Assembly (NCBI GenBank): GCA_040437565.1
Contig: JBDOQK010000005.1
Coordinates: 434,001-498,000, forward strand
Direction of reading: 5' to 3'
DNA from: Albugo candida
Taxonomy: Eukaryota; Oomycota; Peronosporomycetes; Albuginales
Length of the DNA: 64,000 nucleotides
Each line of letters opens with the position of its first letter. Position 1 is the first letter of the stretch. Positions 44,732 through 56,121 of this stretch are shown here, one piece after another. The position numbers and the translations under genes are program-made. The notes beneath the pieces were generated by a model, which made no database searches, was not told the DNA's origin, and was given only the letters and a program-made list of their open reading frames with translations.

Positions 44732-47700
44732 ATGGGGAATTTTATACCAAGTGGATTCATTTTGAGCGATACAGACGCCGAGTTTCGTACAAACTACGTG
44801 GAGCGCCTACCGCCCAAGGACTTGAAACGATACTTGGAAGGATACCGTCGAATATGCAACAGCGAAAAAACAGGCAATACAGAATTGAAGCCTCTAAATT
44901 TGAACAATACGACGGAAAAGGCTTCCGATCGCATTGGGAAGTCCAATGAACGAAGCCAAAATAATAGCGATACGTCTAAGGCCACATTCAACGCCAATCA
45001 AGGATCCATCGAAAGGCAGTATAAAGGTTCAGGAACCGGAAAAGAAAACAACAAGTCTGCATCCGCAAAGACAGCTCCAAATGGCTCGAAAAAAATTGTT
45101 CAGGACGACATATCAAACGAAGAGATTGGATTTACACAAACAAATATAAAGGCAACGAATGTCACTTTCAATTGGAATTGTGGTGTTTTGACAAAGCGGA
45201 TGTTCCGAACCAAAGTGCTGTCTTCGTTCCCCATGATTCCTCACTCACTTGCCGATCGATTGTTTGATGTTTTGGACGCTGACCGTTGTGGGACGTTGAC
45301 TGCGGAGAAGATCCTGAGCGGTATCTCTTGGTTGAAGTATGGAACACAAGAAGAATTCGAGCAATTACTGTTTATAATTTACGATCTCGAGAATGAAGGC
45401 CGTCTAACGCGAGATGTGTTGACTCGATTCATTGACGTTATCTATGGAAAGATAAGAGCACGAGATACAGCTACCATTGCATTTGTCGATTCCATTTTCT
45501 CCCAGCATTCCAGCCTCTCTTTCCAGGAATTTCGAGCAGTAGTACACCAACGAGACTCGAATGGTGTGGCTCTTTTGACTCACTGGTTGCTGGTATTGGC
45601 AGATGGTATCGGACTCGAAGATGACCCAGCCATTATGATGCTCGAACAAGAGTATAGTCCAGTCGTGATACGTCATCGAATAGCGGAAGAAACATTGTTT
45701 TCAGTGAATGAAATTGCAAGTTTAGAGCGGCAATTTACAAGGCTTGAGGCTATTTTGATACGTGCCGAAGCCGAACAGCTTCTATCAGAATCCAGGACCC
45801 CCCTCTGCCGACACGACAAAGACTCTCAGCAGAATTCAAACGCAACAGCGAGGGTCAAAAATACGACTACACGAACTTCCATGACAGGAAAAAGTCGAGT
45901 GGATGCGAATTACCTGGTCGAAAACATGGGTCGATACTTTCCAAACGATTTTCTGAGGCGATATTTCGAATTGAAGTCACCAGATATATTCAATCCCATA
46001 CGTACGCAAGAGGATGGACTCTCGTGCGGTATCATGCAGTGCAATTTTCCAGTCACATTGGAAGATTTCTGCTTGTTTGTATCCAACTTTTGCCGTGGAA
46101 CCACAAAGTCAAAACTTCAGCGAGTGTTTGAACTGTATGCAAGTCCTACAGAGCGCATGTCTGAGGGTGGACACATACCATTGATTGGAAACCGTTCTAT
46201 CACAGCTGATGCAATTCAGCTTTTGGAAGGAGTTGTCAAGGAATACTTTGCCTTGTTCTCTCCGGACGCGTTTAAAATTACTCGAGCCGAAGAGGAAGAA
46301 AGTGTGAGTGTCGCCATTTCCTGCGCTTTGACACTTCTGATTTTTGGAGTTTGACGTTTTGCAGCGCGCAGAAGCTTCTCTTATCGATCGTATGGACTTG
46401 AACACGTTTCTCCAATGGGCAGAAAGCTCGTCACAGCTTCAGGAATGCGTCCATCAAATGTCATTTGTTGCATGCGTCGTGTTCAATTTGAAGCCAGATT
46501 CAGGCGTCTTAGAACGAAGAATCGTCGAATGGCTTTGGACGCAAGCGACAAAGTTGATTAAAGTTGGACAGGTGCATGACGACTCCGACAGCGATGCTGA
46601 CTCTTACTTAGCCTCATTTCTGTAGGAGTGGAATTTGGTTGGAGGTACTTGGTGGCGGAAATGGTGTCATTACACAGGGACGAATGTGATGAATGGAACT
46701 CGATACGGAATTCTGGCTATTCCAAAGCTTCCACAAAGTGCAGAGAATCGTCATATCAAAGAACACGAAGTTTTTCTACTCGATCATGACTCTCGCTACA
46801 CGCAAGCACGTCGAAGACCCGGACCAATTGCTAGTTGGGACATACTCAAACGCAGCGGAAGTCGTCGGCTCAACGAACGTATCGCTGTGGGTCGCGATGT
46901 GTTTGTACGTGTGATAACACTTTGATACAAGCGCTGTTCTAAATTCTATTACGATCTAGCTGGTTCCTTCCACCGTCTACGGGATGCTGGCGATGTGGTA
47001 CAGTGGTGGTCCTGATCTAAAGCGAAGTATCATACCCGTCAGATGCGACGACACAGAGCGGACTGAATCCCTGGAACTAGAATTATTTCCATTGGTTTTA
47101 CGGATTGCACGTGTGGAGCTATCGACCGGAAATGTGGTCATGTCAGGCGAGGAAGTGACGTTGAGTTATCTCAGTTCGTATGGCTCACTATTGGAAGCGT
47201 CCTGCAAAGTATTCCTGTCTATAAAGGAGATCGAAAAGGCTCGTTTATGGTACTTTCACGAACAACACCCTACACATCGCTTCCCGTTGTGGCGANNNNN
47301 NNNNNNNNNNNNNNNNNNNNNNNNNNNNNNNNNNNNNNNNNNNNNNNNNNNNNNNNNNNNNNNNNNNNNNNNNNNNNNNNNNNNNNNNNNNNNNNTTCCA
47401 TTGGTTTTACGGATTGCACGTGTGGAGCTATCGACCGGAAATGTGGTCATGTCAGGCGAGGAAGTGACGTTGAGTTATCTCAGTTCGTATGGCTCACTAT
47501 TGGAAGCGTCCTGCAAAGTATTCCTGTCTATAAAGGAGATCGAAAAGGCTCGTTTATGGTACTTTCACGAACAACACCCTACACATCGCTTCCCGTTGTG
47601 GCGAATAGAACGTGATCACTGCCAAGATCGGACAGTGACAGGTGTGAATGAGTATTTGTTTCACGCGCTCACCCAGCAATGCGTCCTGCTTCTCGAATTG

Positions 47701-50700
47701 CAAGACTTGGATGGAAGTTGGCCGCTGTCACAAGTCGACACAAGCAGTAAAACTCCAGCGGCGCTTACCAACGCAAAGGGCTCCACATCATCGCAGAAAC
47801 CGGCAGTTGCCAACGCTAGAAGTGATCCAGGGTTTGAGAAATCGCAGACTTCAGCAAACAAGAGTCAAAACCGTTCAGGGGCGTCGGATTTGTGTGCTCG
47901 TAGCAACTTCGAAGCGTTCATTGGTGCACCACATCGTGATCCTAATCCCAGCTCGAGCGATACCGAGTCCCAATGCAGTTCTCTACGCGAAGAACCTTAC
48001 AATTTGGCTTTGGATCCCATCACACAGCGCCGATTTCTCACCGACGCGTTTGGTGGTGATGGTTTAATTGGTCTGGAAAACTTGGGCAATACGTGTTACA
48101 TGGGAAGTGCGTTGCAGTGCTTAAGCCACACCCGATTACTGGTCGAGTATCTTCGTAAACAAGCATACCTTTCGGATATCAACGATCAGAATCGAGATGG
48201 GCATCAAGGGCGACTGGCTACGGCATTTGGGGAATTGATTCGCGTGCTGTGGTCGCGTCAAAATGGCAAGAAGCGGCACTTTGCCCCGGCTGCATTCAAA
48301 CGAATGATATCGAAGCTTCAGCCTCAGTTTCAAGGATCAGAACAACACGACGCACAAGAGTTTCTTGCGTTTTTATTGAGTGGACTCAGCGAAGATTTGA
48401 ACCGCGTTGTTGTCAAACCGTACGCTGAACTCAAAGACAGCGAAGGACGCAGTGACGCTGTCGTAGCGAATGAGTGGTGGGACAATCATTTAAAGCGTGA
48501 GGTATCTGTGGTCGTTGCCTTATTCACAGGACAGTACAAAAGCTTGCTGGAATGTGAGCTTTGTCACTATGAATCCGCACGCTTTGAGCCATTCACATTC
48601 CTTCAATTATCTCTTCCGGAAAGCTCCTCACGCTCAATTGTTGTCATTGTGTTTTTCAACAACGACCACCCGCCTGTGCGTTGCTCTGTACGCGTCAACA
48701 AGAAGAGTCTTGTGCACCAGTTGCTTCAGCAAGTAGCTGTTCTCATGTCGAAACAGGGAAAACACATTCAGAAGCAACAAGCAGACAACTTTGTTCTAGC
48801 AAAAGTGACGACTGCCCATACTGTCGACATGCTTGTGGATGAACGGAATCCGGTTTCAATGATTCAGGANNNNNNNNNNNNNNNNNNNNNNNNNNNNNNN
48901 NNNNNNNNNNNNNNNNNNNNNNNNNNNNNNNNNNNNNNNNNNNNNNNNNNNNNNNNNNNNNNNNNNNNNTTATTCACAGGACAGTACAAAAGCTTGCTGG
49001 AATGTGAGCTTTGTCACTATGAATCCGCACGCTTTGAGCCATTCACATTCCTTCAATTATCTCTTCCGGAAAGCTCCTCACGCTCAATTGTTGTCATTGT
49101 GTTTTTCAACAACGACCACCCGCCTGTGCGTTGCTCTGTACGCGTCAACAAGAAGAGTCTTGTGCACCAGTTGCTTCAGCAAGTAGCTGTTCTCATGTCG
49201 AAACAGGGAAAACACATTCAGAAGCAACAAGCAGACAACTTTGTTCTAGCAAAAGTGACGACTGCCCATACTGTCGACATGCTTGTGGATGAACGGAATC
49301 CGGTTTCAATGATTCAGGATAACGATTCCCTCACAGTTTTTGAAGTGGATCCCCTTCCAATTCCCAAACGCGATCGAAATCAGCCGCTGCGCAATGCGAA
49401 GAACGCTAATCCACAAACGTCGAAGATTGAAGAAGACATCGATTCCAGTCAATCTGCAGGAATTCAAATCGGATCGTCAGTGTATATCCGTCAGAAATCA
49501 CGAGAATTGCAAGCCGCGCGGGTGATTGATGTCCACGGGTCCGAGACCATTGATATTGCATTCCCAACAGGCTTGAAGCGATACGATTTCCCTTATACCG
49601 GCATTCTGGAGCATTATGCGGCTAAAAAGATGGGGAAGAGATACGAATCGATCAAGAACCCAATGATGCGCCACGTTTTGTACTCAAGTGCATTCTTGTT
49701 CATGGTACATCGTCGTGTGGATCGATCTTCTCATTCCTTCACAAGGACGCACATCCCACGATTGTTCGGATCACCGTTGGTGGTGCGGGTATCTCTCCAA
49801 TACACCACCAATTACGACCTGTATCTGCTCGTTTGGACTCGCCTACGTCGAATTTTCCACTGGAAACGACCGCCTCCGCCGTCAGAATTCCCCATCACAT
49901 CGAAAAATGAGGCTACATGCCGATCTGATGTGAGAAGTATTGCATTGGGAAGCCATTTACAAGTTACGAAATTCGGGTTTTGTCTGCGTATGGTGACATC
50001 TGCTGGTCATTCGTGTTCACGTTGCGATTGGTTGGACGCGTGTTTGGGCTGCTTAATCATTCCTTCTCAAGATCGGATCAGCGTGACAGCTGAAGAAACG
50101 ATTGCGATGGATTGGGACACAGCGAGTCTAAAGGAAGAATACGATCCACTAGAAGCAAGCACGCTCATAGTCGATGCGTCGATCGAGCATAATCGTCAGA
50201 AAGATCAAGGACCTCTGACATTGGACCAATGTCTCAACATCTTCACCGCAAAAGAACACATCAATGAAGCGTATTGTGGACGATGTAAAGCTCTACGTCC
50301 AGCGAATAAAACGATGGATTTCTGGCGACTGCCTCCGATTCTCGTGATTCATCTCAAACGATTTTGTTACACTCAAGTTTCTCGTCGGAAATTATATCAT
50401 TTTGTGGATTTTCCGTTAGTCGGATTGGATATGACAAAGTTTGTGGCAAAAAGACGACGACCAAAAAGACTGTACGAGTCGGGAATGACCTATTGGCGCT
50501 TCCTCGGCGGGAAATTACAGCATGAAGAGGATGATGATGTCGCGGAGAATGAAGCTCAGGAAATGCACGAGCATCACGTCGACCACAAAATATCAATTCC
50601 CATCTCTAAAAGCCATTCATCGTCTAATTGCAAGGACACAAATGGAACTACTTGTCTTAATTCTCCAGCTACTGCGACAGTTTTGACGAAAGTACGCAAT

Positions 50701-51057
50701 GAGTCGTTTCTGTATGATCTCTACGCAGTGGTGAATCACGTCGGCGCACTTGCAACTGGACACTACTTTGCATACATTCGGAGCGAGATTGATGGTCGAT
50801 GGAAATGCTTCAACGATCATCAATGCAAAGAAATTGACGCGAAAGAAGTAGTCTCATCTAGTGCGTATATCCTCTTTTACATTCGAAGGGATATGCAGTA
50901 TCTGTCGATTGAAGATTTATTCCCACCCGTTATCCGATCGACACAATCACAGACCGAGACCTCATTCAGCAATGACATACCCAGCGTGAGTGAGTTGCCA
51001 CGTGCTTCAACTGGACCGCCTGAATCAGCTGAAAGCCCGAGATGCGAGGTCATGTAG
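44732..51057 (+). CDS. USP32: USP32-type EF-hand/DUSP/USP deubiquitinase
   Basis: Exons 44732-46303, 46365-46571, 46626-46904 and 46960-51057. After removing the flank copies at gaps 7 and 8 the CDS is 1799 codons, 1798 residues, in frame throughout. It starts MGNFIPSG (Gly2, weak myristoylation context). EF-hand-like pairs follow (DVLDADRCGTLTAEKI, IIYDLENEGRLTRD). A DUSP domain covers WWRKWCHYTG, RRPGPIASWDIL and MLAMWYSGGPDLKRSIIP. The USP catalytic domain has GLENLGNTCYMGSALQCL (Cys), DAQEFLAFLLSGL, CELCHYES and CGRCKAL zinc cysteines, WRLPPILVIHLKRF, GHYFAYIR (His) and FNDHQCKE (Asp). The architecture and the insert order match human USP32. The C-terminus CEVM is a CAAX-like box; human USP32 also ends in one. 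Confidence 0.92.
47087..47604. other. Assembly gap 7 with 209-bp flank duplication
   Basis: 100 N at 47296-47395; 47087-47295 equals 47396-47604. Removing 309 bases keeps the USP32-like frame. Confidence 0.9.
48520..49319. other. Assembly gap 8 with 350-bp flank duplication
   Basis: 100 N at 48870-48969; 48520-48869 equals 48970-49319. Removing 450 bases keeps the frame and leaves a single copy of the CELCHYES zinc half-site. Confidence 0.9.
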
Positions 51058-51080
51058 CTGACATTAATAGGCGATCAGTA

Positions 51081-53210
51081 TCACGCCCAGAGTTCCTGCA
51101 CAAATCGACCACAAGTCTGCCAATTCGAGAGCATCAATTTGGCTTCGGCTGCTGTCATTTGCCCGTGTCGTTCAATGATATCGGTCAATGTCTTGAGCAC
51201 ATCTTGTCCCATCTGAATCCCTCCACACACATAGACATAGGCGCCTTTATCGTGAAGCTGTGTCCATACTTTAGTTCCTTGTTGAGCAAGAAGATGTTGG
51301 ACGTAGACTTTCTCAGTGGATTGACGTGAAAAGGCAACATGCAACTCGCTCAAGATTCCCTGCGATTGGAATAATTCCAACTCGGTCCGATAGATGTAAT
51401 CATGTTCGTGACGACAACCAAAATACAACACTGTCCGCCCGATGGGAAGACCCATTTCCAGCTGCTTGGAGCGTTCATGCAAGAAGGCTCGCATTGGAGC
51501 GATTCCCGTTCCTGGGCCGATTAAAATGATTGGCGTTGTGGTATCTCGGGGCAACCGGAATTTGGACTCTCTTACAAACACTCGAATGTGAGGCCACTGA
51601 CGCGGTTGTTTACTGCCTTGCTCACCAGGCCGACTCTGACGTTTTTTTCTATCATCATGACGGGATTCTGGAATCGCCAATCGTGATAAGTAAGAAGAAC
51701 AAACGCCATCAAAGATGCGACCATCTGTCTGTGGTGTTTGGAGCACCGATACGGTGACATGAATACGATCGGGATGAGCCAGACGAGAAGACGAAATTGT
51801 ATAAAAGCGAGGATTGATATAAGGCACAATGTCCAACAACGCTTCGAGGGGAACTTGTATCGACGGAAACGCTTCCAATATATCAACAAAAGATCGATGC
51901 TCCTTGAGGATCCAAGTCTGATACAGATCTTTGCCATTTGTCGATGCCAGATCAAGCAGCTTTTCCCTCTCTACTTGGCTTTGAGCACATTCTGCTAGCT
52001 TCTTTAATGCTCGTTTCCGTGGGGCATTTGAAATATCGAGGTACCGTGTCAGTATCGTGGCGACTGTGCAAGGAGAAGGGAATGGAATGTCTTTACATGT
52101 TGATCGTTCGTTGCAAGTATTTGGCTTGACAATGACCCATTCATCCAAATTGTACTTTAATCGACACGCAATCCGCTCTACATTTGACCAAGCATTCTCA
52201 GGCAAAATGGCAAGATTATCGGCCGTCTGATATTCCAGCTCTGTTCCTTTCAAATCGATTTCCAGATGGAGAGTCGATCGATTGGCTGTATCAGTGCAAA
52301 GTTCTTGCTTTTGTATCACTTTGGCTAAAACCGATTGGAAAAAATATTTATTTGCCGCTTTGATATTATATGAGTGGGTGTCTGCTTGCTTTTTTTGGTC
52401 AGTTTTCAATGGAGAGCACTTTAAGATGGAATAATCGCAGGAAACCACTGCTGAATTAGCTTTCGAGTCTTCCATTGTGTCGTGCCCATTGACTCGTAAT
52501 TGTTTGCATACTTGCATATTTTCGAGCAATGTGGACCATAGATTTTCCTTCCATTCCTCGAAATCATTTTCAATATTCTGATCGTCATCGCCTTCTCCAT
52601 AGCGATACAATCGTCGCGCTCCGGCCGCTTCCATCTGCTTGTTGATGGATCTCCCCATTGCATTATAATGCTCGTATTGACTATTTCCTAATCCAAAGAC
52701 GGTGAAGAATACATTTTGCAGTGGTTTGTGGTCGACTTGCTGTTGTTTGAGAAATCGTGCGAATTCTACAGCGTTATCGGTAGGATCTCCTTCACCGTAC
52801 GTCGCTACGACCAAAATGACAACAATCTCTTTCGCCAGACATTTTTTTGCATCGTATTCTTCCAAGTCGTATTTCACGATAGGAATTTTTTTACTTGTGC
52901 CTTCTTGATGCAAAGTGGCTGCAAATGCTTCCGCTGTGCCTGTTTGTGAGCCGAAAAGAACGACAACACGAGATGTTGAGGAGTGATTTTCGCTTGGAAT
53001 GGTGGCATCTGCGGGAACTATTTTTGATGCGTTCTTCAAATTTGTTTGCAGTTGTTCGCGTAATTGCACTGACTTTTTGTACTGCTCCATCTGATTGTTT
53101 ATACGGATCATTTCCGTACTTTCAGAAGAAGGGCGAGAGCGTTTCCAGCATACTACCATGCCACCGATAGCAGCCAGAATAGTGCCAGCGATGGAGTAGG
53201 AATCTATCAT
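51081..53210 (-). CDS. POR: NADPH-cytochrome P450 reductase
   Basis: A 709-residue diflavin reductase passing electrons from NADPH through FAD and FMN to ER cytochromes P450. The start at ATG 53210 gives an N-terminal anchor (SIAGTILAAIGGMVVCW) followed by basic residues; the upstream GTG extension is rejected. FMN domain: VVLFGSQTGTAEAFA, VATYGEGDPTDNA, FGLGNSQYEHYNAMG. FAD site: NPRFYTISSS. NADPH site: IGPGTGIAPMRAFLHER, VLYFGCRHEHDYIYR, YVYVCGG. It ends FVQELWA with the near-terminal aromatic expected for NADPH stacking. No introns. An acidic motif GEGDDDQNIENDFEEW at the FMN-domain end matches the family. Its stop is 23 bases from the USP32-like stop on the opposite strand. Confidence 0.96.
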   Translation of the reverse strand: MIDSYSIAGTILAAIGGMVVCWKRSRPSSESTEMIRINNQMEQYKKSVQLREQLQTNLKNASKIVPADATIPSENHSSTSRVVVLFGSQTGTAEAFAATLHQEGTSKKIPIVKYDLEEYDAKKCLAKEIVVILVVATYGEGDPTDNAVEFARFLKQQQVDHKPLQNVFFTVFGLGNSQYEHYNAMGRSINKQMEAAGARRLYRYGEGDDDQNIENDFEEWKENLWSTLLENMQVCKQLRVNGHDTMEDSKANSAVVSCDYSILKCSPLKTDQKKQADTHSYNIKAANKYFFQSVLAKVIQKQELCTDTANRSTLHLEIDLKGTELEYQTADNLAILPENAWSNVERIACRLKYNLDEWVIVKPNTCNERSTCKDIPFPSPCTVATILTRYLDISNAPRKRALKKLAECAQSQVEREKLLDLASTNGKDLYQTWILKEHRSFVDILEAFPSIQVPLEALLDIVPYINPRFYTISSSRLAHPDRIHVTVSVLQTPQTDGRIFDGVCSSYLSRLAIPESRHDDRKKRQSRPGEQGSKQPRQWPHIRVFVRESKFRLPRDTTTPIILIGPGTGIAPMRAFLHERSKQLEMGLPIGRTVLYFGCRHEHDYIYRTELELFQSQGILSELHVAFSRQSTEKVYVQHLLAQQGTKVWTQLHDKGAYVYVCGGIQMGQDVLKTLTDIIERHGQMTAAEAKLMLSNWQTCGRFVQELWA

Positions 53211-53610
53211 TGTGATTGAATGCTTTTGCTCCAAGTAATGCACCACGCTATTTTAAGCAATTGACTCTATTTTGGTTGGTATGTCGTGCGGTTACGCACT
53301 TCCAACGCGTTTTATGTTGATTACGAGAATGGGGATGGCGTATGTACCGCATTGCATAAGATTGTGTGAAATCAAAGATTCAGAGTATAAAGCGGTCAGT
53401 TTTTGTCACGGTAGATATCTGCCCATAGTTTTTTATATCAAACACCCATTGTTGTTGATGATGCTTGTTAGAATAATGCTCAAACCAGAGGTCTTCTATC
53501 TATATTCCGGTTAAATGTCAGCTAAAGCGGTCGAGTTCATTCGTCGATTCCATATTCAAGTAGAAGCTACAGAGCAATTGACCCTATTTTAAAGTGAACA
53601 CATCATTCTT
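53211..53610. other. Divergent intergenic region CPR/TatD
   Basis: About 400 bases between two divergent start codons. No convincing frame; the longest open stretch (53272-53514) lacks protein-like features. Confidence 0.5.
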
Positions 53611-54825
53611 ATGACCAGAATTCCGTTTGTCGACATTGGCGCTAATCTAACGGATCCAGTCTTCTGCGGCGTATATCGAGGAAAACAGCGTCATGTGGTA
53701 CGTGACACGAATTCACACCTTCTCACCTCATAGCCGAAGAACAATTTGTAGAGTGACCTGAAAAATGTATTGAAGCGAGCTCATAATTACGGCGTTGACA
53801 GAATTATCACAACAGGTAGCATATTAAGATCGTTTCTTCTTCATTTCACAACATATCGGCAAAATGTCTAGCTGGCTCTTTGGATGAAAGCAGAGCAGCT
53901 CTGTCTCTGTCGCGTGAGGCATATCCCTCCCCGCACACAAAGCTCTATTCGACTGTCGGTGTACATCCAACACGTTGCAACGAGTTTTTAACCGCAATAT
54001 CCGACCAAGATTCACTACAGCAGCCAAATGAAACTGCTGAAGCTCATCTTTCCAAGCTCCTTAACGTATGTGAAGATGGAATCAAAGACGCAAAAGTTGT
54101 GGCCATTGGCGAATGCGGTTTGGATTACGATCGGTTGGAATTTTGCAGCCGAGAAACTCAGAAGCGTTATTTCGAGAAACAGTTTGAATTGGCAGAAGCG
54201 ACAAAGTTGCCAATGTTTCTGCATAATCGAAACACACAAGGCGACTTTTACGGTAAGGAAGAGATATCCGTATATGAAGTTCCATTAATACTGCTTAGAG
54301 ATCGTGTCGAGAAATCGTCATCGATTTAGACATGGTGTGGTTCATTCATTCACTGGTGATCGAGATGAAGCGGAAAAACTGCTTGGGTTGGACCTATACA
54401 TTGGTGAGAAAAAATTATTGTAAACAGGAGCAATAAAGTCTGATATTTTGTTCAGGGATTAATGGATGCTCATTAAAGACGCAAGAGAATTTGGAGGTGG
54501 TGAAAGCGATTCCAGCTGCACGGCTGATGTTGGAAACTGATGCGCCTTGGTGTGATATCCGTTCAACTCATGCTGGCTTCCAGCACGTGCACACAAAGTG
54601 GCCATCCAGAAAAGCTGAAAAATACGATCATGACAGTCTGGTCAAAGGGCGAAATGAACCTTGTACAATGATGTGAGTCGCGTCGATATATATACATGGC
54701 TGTTTAATATCTCCATTTCTAGACAAGTTTTGGAGGTCTTGAGCGCGGTTCGTGGGGATAAGATGCAAGAACTTGCAGATCGCGCGTACCAGAACAGTAT
54801 GCAAGTATTCTTCCCTGACGGCTAA
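53611..54825 (+). CDS. TATDN1: TatD-family deoxyribonuclease (TATDN1-type)
   Basis: Six or more exons with short introns. Exon 1 [20 protein letters not shown] continues YRGKQRHV. Then [20 protein letters not shown] is joined across GTAGCA...TCTAG to [13 protein letters not shown]. The core has [30 protein letters not shown] with the metal-ligand Glu, [20 protein letters not shown] and, after splicing over a 40-45-nt intron, [57 protein letters not shown] and RNEPCTM follow, ending [11 protein letters not shown]. The pattern is nearly colinear with human TATDN1, including DIG-x-NLTD in place of the H-x-H of bacterial TatD. A Mg-dependent 3'-5' DNase; roles in DNA fragmentation and repair are known for relatives. 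Confidence 0.93.
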
Positions 54826-54879
54826 ATTATATCTGGTACCCATGTGCCATCCACTTCGAACGAAGCACTTGAGCTATCA

Positions 54880-56031
54880 CTACCCTTTTTTGAAAAACGA
54901 AAAGAGCGTTTTCTGCTTTCCACTTCCACCACTTGAAGCTGAAGCTGAAGCTTTTCCCTTACCATTTCCTTGCGAGCGCGAGACCGGCTTTTCTTGATGC
55001 TGTCGCTTATTACTGTTTTCTCCCTCCTCTCCATCGATTTGCTCATAGTGTTTTTCTGTCACCATATATCCGTCTTCGTTGATACGGGTTTTCGTTACCA
55101 CTTTTTGATGCTTCTCTGTCACAGATTGTGTGACGTTGTTGTCGGAAGGTACAGCATCGGTCTCAGCAACACGAGCGGTAACATGTTTTCCGGTGAAGTG
55201 ATAAATATCGTCGTCCAACTTTGCTTTCTTATCTTCTGGAGGAGCCATGCTAGCTGTCTCTGCGCCTTCTAGGTCGTCATCGTCTTCATCCTCTACAACT
55301 CGTTTCCGACCCGTTTTCTGGGGCACAAATTTGAATCCAATATCGTCACCGCTCTCCTCGCTGCTTGAATCAACGCTGAGCACATTTTGCTGCTCTGGAG
55401 CTTTCTTGACGACGCTTGTCCTCGCCGGTTCGATTGCGCTCTTTGTTATTTTTTTAAAGATATTCTTATTGATTTCTGGCTTCACTTTGGGTAATGTTGC
55501 ACGAGTGAGAGATTTGCTTTGCTTACTGGAACGAGCAATATTCAGCTCGGGACCCGCGGATTGATTGGACGTGCGAGTTGTCCGTGTTTTCTGTTTGGTG
55601 ATAGATGAACAGGTTATGTTGCTACTGTGATAGTATTCGAGCGCCCTTTCGGTCTCCGTATCGACGTGATCGAAAAAAGCATTCCGAATCTGACTCTCTT
55701 CGTACATACAATTGTTTACGTGTGTCTGGCTATCCTCATTTTCCATACGGGAGGGGAGTAAGCCATATATCTCGTTTTGATGTGCATCAACTATATCCTT
55801 GCAGGTTAAAGAAATGATTCGTTCGCGAGCATCATGCACGATCGAATCTGGCTTTACGATTTGTACTGCCACAGGAACAACGTTTTGCGCCTGTTTTACA
55901 TCGCCGATGAATTGCAAGCAAGCTTTTTTAGCTTTTTGAATATCAATCTGTGCTTTTGCGCAGAGCGTATGCACTGTTATCGCGCGACTTGTATCGAGCA
56001 AAAAATTGGAGAGCACTTCCTCGCAGTCCAT
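54880..56031 (-). CDS. POLD3: DNA polymerase delta subunit 3 (POLD3/Pol32)
   Basis: A 383-residue protein starting at ATG 56031 (MDCEEVLSNFLLDTSRAITV), a winged-helix-like N-terminal domain (VHTLCAKAQIDIQKAKKACL) as in CDC27/POLD3, where it contacts the B subunit. The middle is disordered and rich in Lys/Ser with acidic clusters (EDEDDDDLEGAE). Two diagnostic elements end the protein: INEDGYMVTEKHYEQ, the conserved DGFMVTEK block, and QKTLFSFFKKG at the very C-terminus, a canonical PCNA-interacting PIP box (Q-x-x-L-x-x-FF). The N-terminal domain is short for the family, but both end signatures make the call secure. The stop lies 54 bases from the TatD gene stop, convergent. Confidence 0.9.
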   Translation of the reverse strand: MDCEEVLSNFLLDTSRAITVHTLCAKAQIDIQKAKKACLQFIGDVKQAQNVVPVAVQIVKPDSIVHDARERIISLTCKDIVDAHQNEIYGLLPSRMENEDSQTHVNNCMYEESQIRNAFFDHVDTETERALEYYHSSNITCSSITKQKTRTTRTSNQSAGPELNIARSSKQSKSLTRATLPKVKPEINKNIFKKITKSAIEPARTSVVKKAPEQQNVLSVDSSSEESGDDIGFKFVPQKTGRKRVVEDEDDDDLEGAETASMAPPEDKKAKLDDDIYHFTGKHVTARVAETDAVPSDNNVTQSVTEKHQKVVTKTRINEDGYMVTEKHYEQIDGEEGENSNKRQHQEKPVSRSQGNGKGKASASASSGGSGKQKTLFSFFKKG

Positions 56032-56121
56032 GAGCTGCAGCACCGTGACCTCTGAATAGGAACAATTTTAACAGAGACGGTCTTATATTCAAATCCGCTT
56101 ATTCTCGGTTAACCGCTACAA

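Noticed and set aside
47087-49319. Internal protein repeats in the USP32-like gene
   Set aside because: Each repeat pair flanks a 100-N gap exactly; explained by unmerged contig ends.
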